From: an uncultured Sphingomonadaceae bacterium
GTDB lineage: Bacteria > Pseudomonadota > Alphaproteobacteria > Sphingomonadales > Sphingomonadaceae
Assembly (NCBI GenBank): GCA_947497085.1
Contig: CANMFE010000001.1
Coordinates: 124,001 to 188,000, forward strand
Reading direction: 5' to 3'
Length of the DNA: 64,000 nt
Position numbers and translations under genes: made by a program
Part shown: piece by piece, positions 1-9,249 of the stretch
Layout: the number at the start of each line of letters is the position of its first letter
How positions within the stretch are numbered: the stretch's first letter is position 1
The notes under the pieces: model-generated
Database searches by the model: none
What the model saw: the letters and a program-made list of their open reading frames with translations, nothing else
Told to the model about the DNA's origin: nothing

Positions 1-249
1 CCCGCCTATAAAATCTGGGTGGATTTTGGTGAAGGCATAGGTGCTCGCAAGTCAAGCGTACAAATCACTGAAAATTATAGGTTATCAGATTTGGAAGGCA
101 GGCAGGTGGCAGCTGTGGTCAACTTTCCGCCGCGCCAGATTGGTCCGTTTATGTCCGAAGTGCTGACGCTCGGTTTTGCTGATGAAGCGGGTGCAGTGAC
201 ACTCTTTTCACCTGACAAACCCGTGCCTGATGGCGCGCGTCTTTTTTAG
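1..249 (+). CDS. CsaA-like tRNA-binding domain protein (C-terminal part)
   Basis: This is the 3' part of a gene that begins before the window; 82 codons are visible, ending in TAG at 247-249. The residues (WVDFGE, GARKSSVQIT, VVNFPPRQIGPFMSEVL, then a Pro-Asp-x-Pro-Val-Pro-x-Gly ending) match the C-terminal half of the single-domain EMAP/tRNA-binding OB-fold family of CsaA and YgjH. CsaA is described as a small homodimeric, chaperone-like protein linked to protein export, with a structural tRNA-binding fold. The start is outside the window. The gene is followed by a 116-base gap before the MFS transporter, so a separate promoter for the latter is likely. Confidence 0.85.
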   Translation, partial: PAYKIWVDFGEGIGARKSSVQITENYRLSDLEGRQVAAVVNFPPRQIGPFMSEVLTLGFADEAGAVTLFSPDKPVPDGARLF

Positions 250-365
250 ATATTGCATGGTGTTGACACCTGGCTTCTAAAACACTTTTCTACGGCCTAT
301 GGTCTATGCTAGCTCCATGGCGGAGTATAGGATAAAGACAGAAAGCTGTCAGGGTGAGGGGACAT

Positions 366-2003
366 ATGAACGAAACTGCCGGAGCCGTAGAGGTACATGA
401 ACCATCTGCAAAGGAAGTCCGTTTGGTCATTGGCGCGTCGTCGGCAGGGACTATTTTCGAATGGTATGACTTTTTCATCTACGGCACGCTGTTCTATATT
501 ATCGGTCCTACATTTTTCCCCAGCGGCAATGAAACGCTCGAAATCCTGCTGGTATGGGCAACTTTCGCCATCGGCTTTGGTTTCCGTCCGGTAGGCGCTG
601 TTCTGTTCGGTTTTCTGGGCGATAAACTTGGTCGCAAATATACCTTTTTAGTCACCGTAACCCTTATGGGTATAGCCACGGCAGGGGTGGGGCTGGTCCC
701 CAGCTATGCCTCGATCGGGCTTGCTGCACCGGCAATTGTTATCCTGCTGCGCATAATACAGGGACTGGCGCTGGGCGGTGAATATGGCGGAGCGGCGATA
801 TATGTCGCGGAACATGCGCCGCCCGAAAAGCGCGGGTTCTATACCAGCTTTATTCAGGCCAGCGTGGCAGGCGGCTTCGTGCTCAGTATCGCGGTTGTGC
901 TTGCCTGCCGCTTCTTAATTCCTGCGGACGCTTTTGAAGAATGGGGCTGGCGGATACCGTTCCTGCTCTCCATCATCCTGCTCGGCATATCGCTGTGGAT
1001 GCGCCTGATGCTCTCGGAAAGCCCTGTTTTTCAGGCTATGAAGGCCGCAGGTGAAACTGCACATAACCCGTTTGTCGAAAGCTTCACCTATCCCGGTAAC
1101 AAGAAACGCATTTTCGTGGCGCTTTTCGGGATTACCGGCGTACTCACTACCATCTGGTACACGGCGTTTTTCTCTGGCATGAGCTTCCTGCGCGGCCCGA
1201 TGCATGTCGAGGCGCTGACCGTTGAGCTTATCCTGTTCGTGGCCGGACTTATCGCGATGGGCTTTTACCTTATCGTTGGCAAATGGTCGGACCGGGTGGG
1301 CCGCAAGAAACCGATTATTATCGGCGCGGTATTGACGCTGCTCCTGCTTTTCCCGGCCTTTTGGGGGCTGGGCAGCCTCGCCAATCCCGGACTTGCAGAG
1401 GCGGCGAAAACCACGCCCATAACCGTTGAAGGCACACAATGCAGCACAGATCCTTTTGCCGAACTGTTCAGCCGTGAACAGACGGACTGCGGGAAAGTGT
1501 TGGAAACCCTGACTTCATCGGGTGTACCCTATGATGTAAAGCAGGGCGATACACTGCGCCTGCTTGCCGGAGATGCAGAAATAGCGCTTGATCCGGCTTG
1601 GCTGGAAGATGGCAAAGTGCGGCGCGAGGGCATACATGGCGCTCTGGGCGAATATGGTTTTGACTTTTCGAAACAGCAGCCGGGCATGGCCAACATCTTT
1701 GGCATCATTGCCATATTGCTGGGGCTGGGCATGCTGTCGGCGCTCACATATGGTTCGGTCGCGGCGCTTCTTTCGGAGATGTTCCCGCCGAAAATCCGCT
1801 ATAGCTCAATGTCGATCCCCTATCATATCGGGGCAGGCTATCTGGGCGGTTTCCTGCCGCTCATAGCGGGTGTCATTGTCGCAAGCACAGGCAATATCTA
1901 TTCCGGTCTGTGGTATACATGGATTGTCGTTGCGTTTGGTGTGGTTGTGGCATGGTGGGGCCTTCCCGATGGCCCGCCCCGTGATTTTTCCGATGAAGGA
2001 TAG
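366..2003 (+). CDS. MFS transporter, metabolite:H+ symporter (ProP/MHS) type
   Basis: This 545-residue inner-membrane protein has about 12 hydrophobic segments. FEWYDF (residues 31-36) opening TM1 and the loop 2-3 signature GDKLGRK (85-91), repeated as GKWSDRVGRKKP near residue 305, are typical of the metabolite:H+ symporter family that includes ProP, KgtP and ShiA. The substrate cannot be read from the sequence. I chose ATG 366 over GTG 354 because a purine-rich ribosome site (GGGTGAGGGG) ends a few bases before it. A small hairpin (337-350, GACAG/CTGTC) precedes that site. A mainly polar stretch of about 80-90 residues (roughly 345-430, with two Cys) interrupts the second half and probably forms a large periplasmic loop. 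The stop overlaps the start of the alanine racemase gene, so the two are probably cotranscribed. Confidence 0.88.
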   Translation: MNETAGAVEVHEPSAKEVRLVIGASSAGTIFEWYDFFIYGTLFYIIGPTFFPSGNETLEILLVWATFAIGFGFRPVGAVLFGFLGDKLGRKYTFLVTVTLMGIATAGVGLVPSYASIGLAAPAIVILLRIIQGLALGGEYGGAAIYVAEHAPPEKRGFYTSFIQASVAGGFVLSIAVVLACRFLIPADAFEEWGWRIPFLLSIILLGISLWMRLMLSESPVFQAMKAAGETAHNPFVESFTYPGNKKRIFVALFGITGVLTTIWYTAFFSGMSFLRGPMHVEALTVELILFVAGLIAMGFYLIVGKWSDRVGRKKPIIIGAVLTLLLLFPAFWGLGSLANPGLAEAAKTTPITVEGTQCSTDPFAELFSREQTDCGKVLETLTSSGVPYDVKQGDTLRLLAGDAEIALDPAWLEDGKVRREGIHGALGEYGFDFSKQQPGMANIFGIIAILLGLGMLSALTYGSVAALLSEMFPPKIRYSSMSIPYHIGAGYLGGFLPLIAGVIVASTGNIYSGLWYTWIVVAFGVVVAWWGLPDGPPRDFSDEG

Positions 2004-3045
2004 CTGCCCGTCGCCTGCCAGGCTGATACTGGACAGGAATGCGCTAGTGTCCAACTGGAAAGCGCTGGACCAGATGGGCTCCGGTGCTGCTACAGGTGCA
2101 GCCATAAAGGCCGATGGATATGGTTTGGGCGCGGCGGATATTGTCCGCATATTATATGATGCCGGATGCCGGGATTTTTATGTGGCGCACTGGCAGGAAG
2201 CGGAACCTTTGCTACCGCTCCTTCAGGATGCATCACTTTCGGTCCTGAATGGTGTTATGCCACAGGACATGACAAACCCGGACCTGCGTCATCCCGCTGT
2301 CAAGCCTGTACTCAACAGCATGACGCAAGTGGAAAGGTGGATCGGGGCAGGGGGCGGGCGCTGTGACCTGATGGTGGATACGGGTATGAACCGCCTTGGC
2401 CTGTCCATGGATGAGAGTGCTGATCCGCTTTTGCAAGAGCTGGATATTGACGTGTGCATGAGCCATCTGGCTTCCGCAGATGAAGACGTTCCGCAAAATG
2501 GGTTGCAATTGGGCAATTTCCAAAAAGTGCGCGGCACCATTACGGCGAGGCGGTACAGCCTTGCCAATAGCGCCGGTATTGCGCTGGGCCACGACTATCA
2601 TTTCGACCTGATACGGCCTGGTCTGGCGCTTTATGGCGGCATTGCCCGCACGGAACTGGAAACCGTGATTAAACCTGTCGCGTCGCTGGAGACCGTTGTG
2701 CTGCAGGTCCGAGACCTGAAAACTGGCGATCAGGTTGGTTATAATGCCAAATTTACGGCTGACAGAGCAATGCGGATTGCGACCTGTGCACTTGGCTATG
2801 CGGATGGATACCTACGCGCTTTTGCAGGTAATGGCGAAATGTCTCACGCAGGCGAAACATTACCTGTACTCGGGCGGATATCGATGGACCTGATAGCTAT
2901 TGATATCAGCAATGCAGAGCCATTGCACGAAGGCGACATGGTTAAATGCAGCTATAACCTGCAAAAATGTGCTGCAGCGACCGGGCTGTCACAATATGAA
3001 CTGCTCACCAATCTGGGCGGACGTTTTGACAGGGTTTGGGTTTAA
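1993..3045 (+). CDS. alr: Alanine racemase
   Basis: PLP-dependent racemase making D-alanine for peptidoglycan; 350 residues from the chosen start. The PLP lysine lies in AAIKADGYGLGA (K39), and the second catalytic residue, Tyr, in GYNAKFTADR (Y250). The barrel signatures DTGMNRLG, the HLASADE segment, FDLIRPGLALYGG and GRISMDLIAID are all present and in order. ATG 1993 overlaps the last codons of the MFS gene; an in-frame GTG at 1981 is an alternative, while the longer open frame back to 1870 runs inside the transporter and is not used. The protein is slightly short for the family (usually about 355-380) but has both domains. It ends one base before the stop of the convergent hydrolase gene. 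Confidence 0.93.
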   Translation: MKDSCPSPARLILDRNALVSNWKALDQMGSGAATGAAIKADGYGLGAADIVRILYDAGCRDFYVAHWQEAEPLLPLLQDASLSVLNGVMPQDMTNPDLRHPAVKPVLNSMTQVERWIGAGGGRCDLMVDTGMNRLGLSMDESADPLLQELDIDVCMSHLASADEDVPQNGLQLGNFQKVRGTITARRYSLANSAGIALGHDYHFDLIRPGLALYGGIARTELETVIKPVASLETVVLQVRDLKTGDQVGYNAKFTADRAMRIATCALGYADGYLRAFAGNGEMSHAGETLPVLGRISMDLIAIDISNAEPLHEGDMVKCSYNLQKCAAATGLSQYELLTNLGGRFDRVWV

Positions 3046-3046
3046 A

Positions 3047-4144
3047 CTACAGCTTTTGCCTATGTTGTTTCAGCCATAACCCGATCTGCATCCAAAGCTT
3101 GGACTTTGCCCCGCTCCCGATCACCATTCCGACATGCCCAGCGTTTAGGACTGTGCGGTTTGGCATGGCAGGTGAGCTGGCAAGGGGGACGATGGCATCG
3201 CTACATGAAGCGAACTCTATTGCGGGTACCTGCACGGCTTCGGGCGTGATTGTACACCCCGAGACACGCCAACCGCCTTTGCCTGGCATGTTGTCTGTAT
3301 AAAAATCTTCAAATAACTGTCTTGCGAACGCATAGGGCAAAGGAGCCCCACCGTTGGCCCAGTCTTCGATGGCAACAAATCTTTGCAACCTGTCTGATTC
3401 TGGATCAAGACCGGCAAGGCGGGCATATTTGTTGAACAGGCCGCCCCCGGAAAGCGTCCAAAAACCGCTCTGGATGATTTCCATTGGCACAAGGCCGATG
3501 GTTTCGCAGGATGCTTTATTTGCGGCCCAAAGAGCGGAAAGGTCTTCGCGGCGCTGGTCGCTATATCCGTCAAATTTCCATGGCGGCGCAATGAGGGTCA
3601 GGCTCTTGACCGGAGTGATGCAGCTCGCAGCCATGGCCAGCAGACCGCCCAGGCAATAGCCGACCAGATGTACCGGGCTGTTTTGCGATTGCAGCAACGG
3701 CACGAGATAGTCCGTGATATATGTATCAATATTTTCATCGGCATGTTCAGGCAATGTCTTGCCCCAATGGAGCAAGACAGGATCAAACCCCTGGTGTGAC
3801 AGATAGCGCATTAATGATGCATCATGGTCAATGTCGAGTATATAAGCCGAATTAATCGGTGATGGTACGAGTAACACCATTTCCTGCGCCACCTGAGGGG
3901 GATAGGGGCGTCTGAGTTCCACGCGGCCTTGCCTGGCAACAAGTGTTCCAGATGAAGGTTGACGGTTGCGCGGCGCATGCTGGTAAAGCTCGACACCTTT
4001 CAGAACCCGGGCCATTTTCTCCGGTTCATGCCCCATAGTTTCCCACAGCATTTTCATAAAAAGCGGCAAGGGACGGGGTCCATGTTGCGGCGCACTATGA
4101 TTGGGTGCTAAGGTCTGCGCAATTTCTTCTGGAGAGCTATGCAT
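3047..4144 (-). CDS. PHA synthase/depolymerase-like alpha/beta hydrolase
   Basis: A 365-residue alpha/beta-hydrolase resembling class III-type polyhydroxyalkanoate synthases (PhaC). The nucleophile elbow is VGYCLGG, with Cys (C164 from the chosen start) where lipases have Ser, as in PHA synthases. The acid and base fit SDAIVP (D316) and AGHVGMV (H337). The N-terminal extension typical of class I PhaC is missing. Its position opposite phaR supports a role in polyhydroxyalkanoate metabolism; polymerase and depolymerase roles cannot be separated by reading. The proposed ATG 4144 shares bases with the phaR start on the other strand; in-frame ATGs upstream (4177, 4183, 4198) would deepen the overlap, and homologues as I remember them begin near RPLPLF, so a somewhat later start is possible. 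Confidence 0.75.
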   Translation of the reverse strand: MHSSPEEIAQTLAPNHSAPQHGPRPLPLFMKMLWETMGHEPEKMARVLKGVELYQHAPRNRQPSSGTLVARQGRVELRRPYPPQVAQEMVLLVPSPINSAYILDIDHDASLMRYLSHQGFDPVLLHWGKTLPEHADENIDTYITDYLVPLLQSQNSPVHLVGYCLGGLLAMAASCITPVKSLTLIAPPWKFDGYSDQRREDLSALWAANKASCETIGLVPMEIIQSGFWTLSGGGLFNKYARLAGLDPESDRLQRFVAIEDWANGGAPLPYAFARQLFEDFYTDNMPGKGGWRVSGCTITPEAVQVPAIEFASCSDAIVPLASSPAMPNRTVLNAGHVGMVIGSGAKSKLWMQIGLWLKQHRQKL

Positions 4145-4706
4145 GTCCGATTCCCAATCTGCTTCCGATGATGCCATTATCATCAAAAAATACGCCAACC
4201 GTCGGCTGTATAATACACAGTCCTCCAGCTATATCACGCTGGACTATCTTGCGAAAATGACACGTGATGGCACGGACTTCAAGGTTGTTGATGCCAAGAG
4301 CGGCTCTGATATCACGCACAACATACTGACACAGATTATCATGGAAGAAGAAAGCAGCGGACAGCAGATGCTACCGGTCAGTTTCCTGCGTGAACTGATA
4401 TCAATGTATGGCAATTCGATGCAGTCGATGATTCCCCAGTACTTGGAAGCATCGATGGAATCTTTCCGCGCCAATCAGGAAAAGTTCCAGAAAGCCGTGA
4501 AGGGTAGTCTTGCCGCCAATCCATTCACCAAACTCGCCGAGCAGAATATGGCGATGATGCGCGGTGCGGCGGATGTATTAATTCCGGGCACTTCGAAGCG
4601 GCGCGGTGATAAGGGTAAGGATGACGATAAGCAGGAAATCGCCGATCTCAAGGCGCAGCTTGCCGAGATGCAGAAGAAAATGGACGCGCTTACCAAGGAT
4701 AAATAA
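4143..4706 (+). CDS. phaR: PHA accumulation regulator PhaR
   Basis: A 187-residue DNA- and PHA-binding repressor. The N-terminal PHB/PHA accumulation regulator domain is clear at about residues 10-70: KKYANRRLYNT, then SSYITLDYLAKM, then VVDAKSGSDITHNILTQII. A second, amphipathic segment follows (about 75-130), and the C-terminus (about 150-187) is a charged, coiled-coil-like tail. PhaR proteins of alphaproteobacteria repress phasin and PHA genes when no polymer is present and are released by binding nascent granules. ATG 4143 has a GGAGAG ribosome site just upstream. It is divergent from the PHA-synthase-like gene, with the two start codons overlapping, so any shared promoter must lie inside the 5' coding parts. 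The proS gene follows 56 bases downstream. Confidence 0.93.
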   Translation: MSDSQSASDDAIIIKKYANRRLYNTQSSSYITLDYLAKMTRDGTDFKVVDAKSGSDITHNILTQIIMEEESSGQQMLPVSFLRELISMYGNSMQSMIPQYLEASMESFRANQEKFQKAVKGSLAANPFTKLAEQNMAMMRGAADVLIPGTSKRRGDKGKDDDKQEIADLKAQLAEMQKKMDALTKDK

Positions 4707-4762
4707 GTGGCTCGAAACGCCGCACCCGAAATGACACTCCTTAAGAATAGACTGGCGATAAA

Positions 4763-6295
4763 TTGTCGAAAAAAAATGCACTTCCCATCACGCGCGAACA
4801 GGATTTCGCGGCCTGGTATCAATCCGTTATCACCGAAGCTGATCTTGCCGAAGAATCCGGTGTGCGCGGCTGCATGGTTATGCGTCCATGGGGCTATGGC
4901 ATATGGGAACGCGTGCAGCAGCTGCTGGATATTCGGATCAAGGAGGCCGGGCATGAAAACTGCTATTTCCCGCTCTTTATTCCTTTAAGCTATTTCGCCA
5001 AGGAAGCCGAACATGTCGACGGTTTTGCCAAGGAAATGGCCGTTGTCACGCACCACAGGCTAAAATCGGATGGTGGCAACCTGGTCGTTGATCCAGATGC
5101 AAAACTGGAAGAGCCACTGGTGGTGCGTCCGACATCGGAAACGGTGATAGGCGCCGCATTTGCGCGCTGGCTGCAAAGCTGGCGCGACCTGCCGATCATG
5201 ATCAACCAATGGGCCAATGTGGTACGCTGGGAAATGCGCACGCGCATGTTTTTGCGCACCAGCGAGTTCCTGTGGCAAGAAGGGCACACGGCGCATGCAA
5301 CGAAGAAAGAAGCGGTTGAAGAAACGCTGACTATCCTGAAAATGTACAGCGACTTTTCCGAAGAAGTGCTGGGCATGCCGGTTATTGCCGGCGAAAAACC
5401 CGAAAATGAGAGGTTTCCGGGAGCAGATGCCACCTATTCGATCGAGGCGATGATGCAGGATGGCAAGGCGCTACAGGCCGGTACATCACATTATCTGGGG
5501 CAGAATTTCAGCAAGGCGCAGAATATTCGGTACCAGGACCGCGAAGGTGAGTTCCAGCATGCCTATACCACCAGCTGGGGGGTATCAACGCGCCTGATCG
5601 GCGGTGTCATCATGACACATGGCGACGATGATGGCCTGCGTGTACCACCGCAGATTGCGCCTTATCAGGTTGTGATCGTACCTATGCTGCGCGACAAACC
5701 GGAAGATGATGCGCTGCTTGAATATTGCGCGAATATTGCAAAATCCCTGAAGCAGCAGACGGTATTTGGTGAGAAACTGCGTGTACAGCTCGACAAAAAG
5801 CCGGGCAGGGCGTCAAACAAGCGCTGGTCATGGGTTAAAAAAGGCGCACCGCTCATATTGGAAATTGGCGGGCGTGATTCTGCGGGCGAACAGGTGACGG
5901 TTATCCGGCGCGACGCGCTTTATCAGGAAAACGGCAAACTCGACACCAAAGCCATGGGCTGGCAGGACTTTGCCGAAGCCGCGCCGCAACTGCTTGAAGA
6001 TATACAGCATAAACTGCACCGTGAAGCGCGGGAACGGCTTGAGGCCAATATCAGTTCGGATATCAAAAGCTTTGATGAATTATCTGAATTTTATAAGAAA
6101 AATAAATATGCAGGCTGGGTGAAAGTGGCGTGGTCGAAACCCACGGGCAGCGGGCTTGAACAGATTGTCGAAAGGCTCAAATCGCTGAAACTTACCATGC
6201 GCAATACGCCAGAAGATGCTGATCAACCAGATGAACCGTGCTTTTTCACAGGTGATGCGGCAGCCGAGTATATCCTTATCGGCCGTGCATATTAA
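4763..6295 (+). CDS. proS: Prolyl-tRNA synthetase (archaeal/eukaryotic-like type)
   Basis: Class II aminoacyl-tRNA synthetase of 510 residues, the short form without the bacterial editing insertion. It starts MSKKNALPITREQDF and shows GCMVMRPWGYGIWE, the class II motif 2 region (RWEMRTRMFLRTSEFLWQEGHT) and motif 3-like GGVIMTHGDDDGLRVPP; the C-terminus ends in Tyr (GRAY), as in the ProS type 3 group. The reading frame is closed by TAG at 4748, so translation must begin close to the TTG at 4763; no ATG lies in frame before the conserved region. The ribosome site is weak. rnr begins directly after the stop codon with no spacer, so the two are translationally adjacent. Confidence 0.94.
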   Translation: MSKKNALPITREQDFAAWYQSVITEADLAEESGVRGCMVMRPWGYGIWERVQQLLDIRIKEAGHENCYFPLFIPLSYFAKEAEHVDGFAKEMAVVTHHRLKSDGGNLVVDPDAKLEEPLVVRPTSETVIGAAFARWLQSWRDLPIMINQWANVVRWEMRTRMFLRTSEFLWQEGHTAHATKKEAVEETLTILKMYSDFSEEVLGMPVIAGEKPENERFPGADATYSIEAMMQDGKALQAGTSHYLGQNFSKAQNIRYQDREGEFQHAYTTSWGVSTRLIGGVIMTHGDDDGLRVPPQIAPYQVVIVPMLRDKPEDDALLEYCANIAKSLKQQTVFGEKLRVQLDKKPGRASNKRWSWVKKGAPLILEIGGRDSAGEQVTVIRRDALYQENGKLDTKAMGWQDFAEAAPQLLEDIQHKLHREARERLEANISSDIKSFDELSEFYKKNKYAGWVKVAWSKPTGSGLEQIVERLKSLKLTMRNTPEDADQPDEPCFFTGDAAAEYILIGRAY

Positions 6296-8632
6296 GTGGC
6301 GGGTCCGGCAAAACCAAAACGCAAAGCGGCACAGTCAAAAGGGCTTCCTACTGCAAATCAGGTGATGGAGTTTATTGCTTCATCAAGTGAACCTGCGGGC
6401 AAGCGTGAAATTGCCCGTCATTTCGGCCTGAAGGGGCAGCAGAAAATTGCACTCAAGGCGCTGCTCAAGGATATGGCGGATGAAGGCCTGATCGACAGCA
6501 GCAAGGGCAGGGCCTTCCATAAAATGGGCGGTATCCCACGCGTTACTGTCCTGAAAATCATCGAAATTGATGGTAATCAACCCATCGCCGTGCCAGATAA
6601 CTGGCAGGCCGATAATGCCGTGCCGCCGCGTCTTCGTGTGATTGAACGTGGCCGCGGTGCGGCGCTGGCTGTGGGCGACCGCATCTTGGCGCGCACCGAA
6701 GAAGCTGGAAATGGCTGGGCCGCGCATCCGATGAAAAAACTTTCCCGTGCATCGGAAGCCTTGATGGGTGTAGTTGAAGAGCGTGAGGGCGGTAAATTGT
6801 GGCTGGCGCCGGTAGACAAAAAAGTCCGGTATAGTACCCCGATCAAGGACCCAGGCGATGCGCAGCCGGGTGATCTTGTTTTGGCCGAAAAATCAGGTAG
6901 TCGCGACCGCGTAACGGCATCTGTGAGCGAAGTCTTGGGTGATCCGCTCGCTCCACGTTCGTTCAGCCTGATCGCGCTCAATAAATATGACATTCCGATC
7001 GAATTTCCCGGTGCGGTGCTGAAAGAAGCGGAAATGGCAGCTAAGTTGCCGATTGAGGGAAATTACCGCGAAGATTTGCGCGATTTGCCAATTATTGCCA
7101 TCGACCCTGCCGATGCACGTGACCATGATGATGCGATCTGGGCACAGCCGGATGACAGCCCTGATAATCCGGGCGGTTTTCGCGCAGTTATCGCCATTGC
7201 TGATGTGAGCTTCTATGTTCGTCCTGGCGGCGAGATTGACCGGTCGGCGCGTAAGCGCGGCAATAGCGTTTATTTCCCCGACCGCGTCGTACCGATGCTG
7301 CCCGAAATTCTTTCTGCGGATGTCTGTTCGCTGAAACAGGGGCAGGACAGGGCAGCCATGGCGTGTCACATTGTCATTAATGCGAAGGGACAAGTGACGT
7401 CATGGCGTTTCACCCGCGCAATCGTGCGGTTATCCGCCAATATCGCCTATGAAGATGCGCAGGTGCAATATGACGCGATGGAGAGCGTATTTGCGAAAGA
7501 GGTACTGAAGCCGCTTTGGGACTGCTGGAAATTGCTGCTCAAAGCCCGGCATACGCGTGATCCGCTCGAACTGGATTTGGCTGAGCGCCGTGTCGTGCTT
7601 GATGAGGATGGCAATATCGAAAGTGTCGCCGTGCGTGAGCGCCTTGATGCGCACCGGCTTGTCGAGGATTATATGATCGCGGCCAATGTCGCTGCGGCCA
7701 AGGCACTGGAAGCGAAAAAGGCCCCGACCGTCTACCGCGTCCATGAAGTGCCGAGCCGTGAGAAACTGATTGCACTCAAGGAATTTCTCGCTGGTTTGGA
7801 TATCAAGTTAGCGCTGGGGCAGGTGATCCGCCCGGCGACTTTTAACCATATCATGGACAAGGTGGATGACGAGGAGAAGAAGCCGCTGGTGACGCAGCAG
7901 GTGTTGCGCAGCCAGACACAGGCCTATTACACGCCGCGCAATCAGGGGCATTTTGGGCTTGCTTTGGGCAGCTATGCGCATTTCACCAGCCCGATCCGCC
8001 GTTATGCCGACCTGTTGGTGCATCGCGCGCTGGTCGATGCCTACAATCTGGAAGGACCTAAGCCGCAGAACAGCGATATTCCCACTAAATCGGGCCTGAG
8101 CGAAGCAGATCGCGATAATCTGGACGGCATTACCGAACGCATCAGCGGCTTTGAACGTCGCGCCATGAAAGCTGAATGGGAAACCATTGATCGTTATGTG
8201 GCGGCATATCTCGCCAAAAGCATCGGGGAGATACATACCGTACGGATCACGGGCGTTCAGGATTTCGGGTTTTTCGTGACGGTGGATGATATTGGCGGCG
8301 ACGGGTTGGTGCCGGCGCGTTCGCTCGGCGATGAATATTTTATCTATGATGCCGGTGCGCAGACGCTGACCGGGGAGCATAGCCGGGAAAGCTATTATGT
8401 CGGCCGCAAGCTGGACATGCGCCTGGTTGAAGCCAATCCGATATCAGGCGCATTGAAATTTGAACTGCCTGAAGGCGGTAGCAGCGGTAATAATGGTGGT
8501 GGCCGCAGGGACCGGCGTGGGCGCGGTGGCAGGCCGCCGTCGGGCAAGCATAAGCGTAACGCCAAGAATAAAGGCAAGCATCGCACCGGAAAGCGTGGCC
8601 GTCCGGCCAATATAAAGCATACGGGCCGGTAA
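6296..8632 (+). CDS. rnr: Ribonuclease R
   Basis: A 3'-to-5' exoribonuclease (RNase II/RNB family) of 778 residues that degrades structured RNA. Order of parts: an N-terminal winged-helix/cold-shock region (about 1-200), the RNB catalytic domain with the acidic metal site DPADARDHDDAI near residue 270 and HFTSPIRRYADLLVHRAL near 565, an S1 domain (about 640-720, containing GVQDFGFFVTV) and a very basic Gly/Arg/Lys-rich tail (about 730-778) of the kind that helps unwinding. It starts with GTG immediately after the proS stop and has no clear ribosome site of its own, which suggests coupled translation. The gene is convergent with the universal stress protein gene. Confidence 0.95.
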   Translation: MAGPAKPKRKAAQSKGLPTANQVMEFIASSSEPAGKREIARHFGLKGQQKIALKALLKDMADEGLIDSSKGRAFHKMGGIPRVTVLKIIEIDGNQPIAVPDNWQADNAVPPRLRVIERGRGAALAVGDRILARTEEAGNGWAAHPMKKLSRASEALMGVVEEREGGKLWLAPVDKKVRYSTPIKDPGDAQPGDLVLAEKSGSRDRVTASVSEVLGDPLAPRSFSLIALNKYDIPIEFPGAVLKEAEMAAKLPIEGNYREDLRDLPIIAIDPADARDHDDAIWAQPDDSPDNPGGFRAVIAIADVSFYVRPGGEIDRSARKRGNSVYFPDRVVPMLPEILSADVCSLKQGQDRAAMACHIVINAKGQVTSWRFTRAIVRLSANIAYEDAQVQYDAMESVFAKEVLKPLWDCWKLLLKARHTRDPLELDLAERRVVLDEDGNIESVAVRERLDAHRLVEDYMIAANVAAAKALEAKKAPTVYRVHEVPSREKLIALKEFLAGLDIKLALGQVIRPATFNHIMDKVDDEEKKPLVTQQVLRSQTQAYYTPRNQGHFGLALGSYAHFTSPIRRYADLLVHRALVDAYNLEGPKPQNSDIPTKSGLSEADRDNLDGITERISGFERRAMKAEWETIDRYVAAYLAKSIGEIHTVRITGVQDFGFFVTVDDIGGDGLVPARSLGDEYFIYDAGAQTLTGEHSRESYYVGRKLDMRLVEANPISGALKFELPEGGSSGNNGGGRRDRRGRGGRPPSGKHKRNAKNKGKHRTGKRGRPANIKHTGR

Positions 8633-8658
8633 GACCGGGGTTGTTAACTCAACCGGTC
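8633..8658. terminator. Possible bidirectional hairpin between rnr and usp
   Basis: GACCGG...GTTG and CAAC...CGGTC form an inverted repeat with a short bulge and a TTAACT loop. It covers the end of the convergent stress-protein gene and starts right after the rnr stop. There is no T-run on either side, so termination by this hairpin is only a possibility. Confidence 0.35.
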
Positions 8659-9099
8659 AATATCCTCGTTCTCAAGCGAGCCGGGGATGACCATGACGGG
8701 GCAGGGGAGAGCGCCTGCCTCGCTTCCCGCAAAGTGCGCGACCAGTGGTCCCGGCGAACCCGTGGCAGCGGCGCCCAGCACCAGCGCAGACACTTCGCCA
8801 TGTTCGGCAAGAAATTCTTTTACATTGGCCACCGCGTCACCCTGCCGGATCGACATGGCGGGGCGTACGCCGGATTCATCGAATAATGTGCCTGCCGCGC
8901 TGGCCACCAATGCTTCTGCGCGGTCCTTGGCTTCGGCTTCTATAGTGGCCTGCACACCGCCCCAGGCCAGGAAATCCTCTTTCGGGATCAGCGCCAGCAC
9001 ATGTACTGCGCCGCCTGTTTTCTGCGCACGCCGTGATGCGAAGCGAAGCGCCTTGCGCGCTTCCGCCGTTTCATCGACGATCACCAGATAAATACGCAT
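8644..9099 (-). CDS. Universal stress protein (UspA family)
   Basis: A 151-residue single-domain Usp. The N-terminus (MRIYLVIVDETAEARKALRF) has the first beta strand with the Asp that contacts nucleotide in this family, and the C-terminal part has the LVLGAA strand followed by a Gly-rich loop and CPVMVIPG, which corresponds to the ATP-binding end of UspA proteins. The exact Gly-x2-Gly-x9-Gly-Ser motif is imperfect here, so nucleotide binding is uncertain. Proteins of this family accumulate under stress in the cytoplasm; the precise role cannot be inferred. It is transcribed alone, convergent with rnr and divergent from the pyruvate dehydrogenase E2 gene. Confidence 0.82.
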   Translation of the reverse strand: MRIYLVIVDETAEARKALRFASRRAQKTGGAVHVLALIPKEDFLAWGGVQATIEAEAKDRAEALVASAAGTLFDESGVRPAMSIRQGDAVANVKEFLAEHGEVSALVLGAAATGSPGPLVAHFAGSEAGALPCPVMVIPGSLENEDIDRLS

Positions 9100-9179
9100 A
9101 TCCTGTCCCCATTGCAGCGTAAAATGTCCGAGAAATGGAGACTGCGCTATTTTTTGGGGCTTAGCAAGCCCATTGCCCC

Positions 9180-9208
9180 TTGACCCTACGGCGATAAGGG
9201 TATCAATA
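9180..9208 (+). promoter_or_regulatory. Possible promoter before the pdhC operon
   Basis: TTGACC at 9180-9185 resembles a -35 box, with TCAATA at 9203-9208 after a 17-base spacer as a weak -10. It lies about 40 bases before the E2 start. The -10 match is poor, so this is a candidate only. The rest of the 150-base divergent gap contains a GGGCTT/AAGCCC hairpin near 9157 and nothing else I recognise. Confidence 0.3.
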
Positions 9209-9249
9209 GGGATAAATCCGAATTGCCTTGTTGGGAGCCTTGTTTCTAA

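Noticed and set aside
250..365. TTGACA at 263 as a promoter for the MFS gene
   Set aside because: No matching -10 box at a standard distance; a promoter is expected in this gap but I cannot place it.
915..1439. A 174-codon frame opposite the MFS gene
   Set aside because: No motif; mirror of membrane-protein codons on the + strand.
4707..4988. GTG-started frame between phaR and proS
   Set aside because: Most of it overlaps proS in another frame, and proS has clear motifs there.
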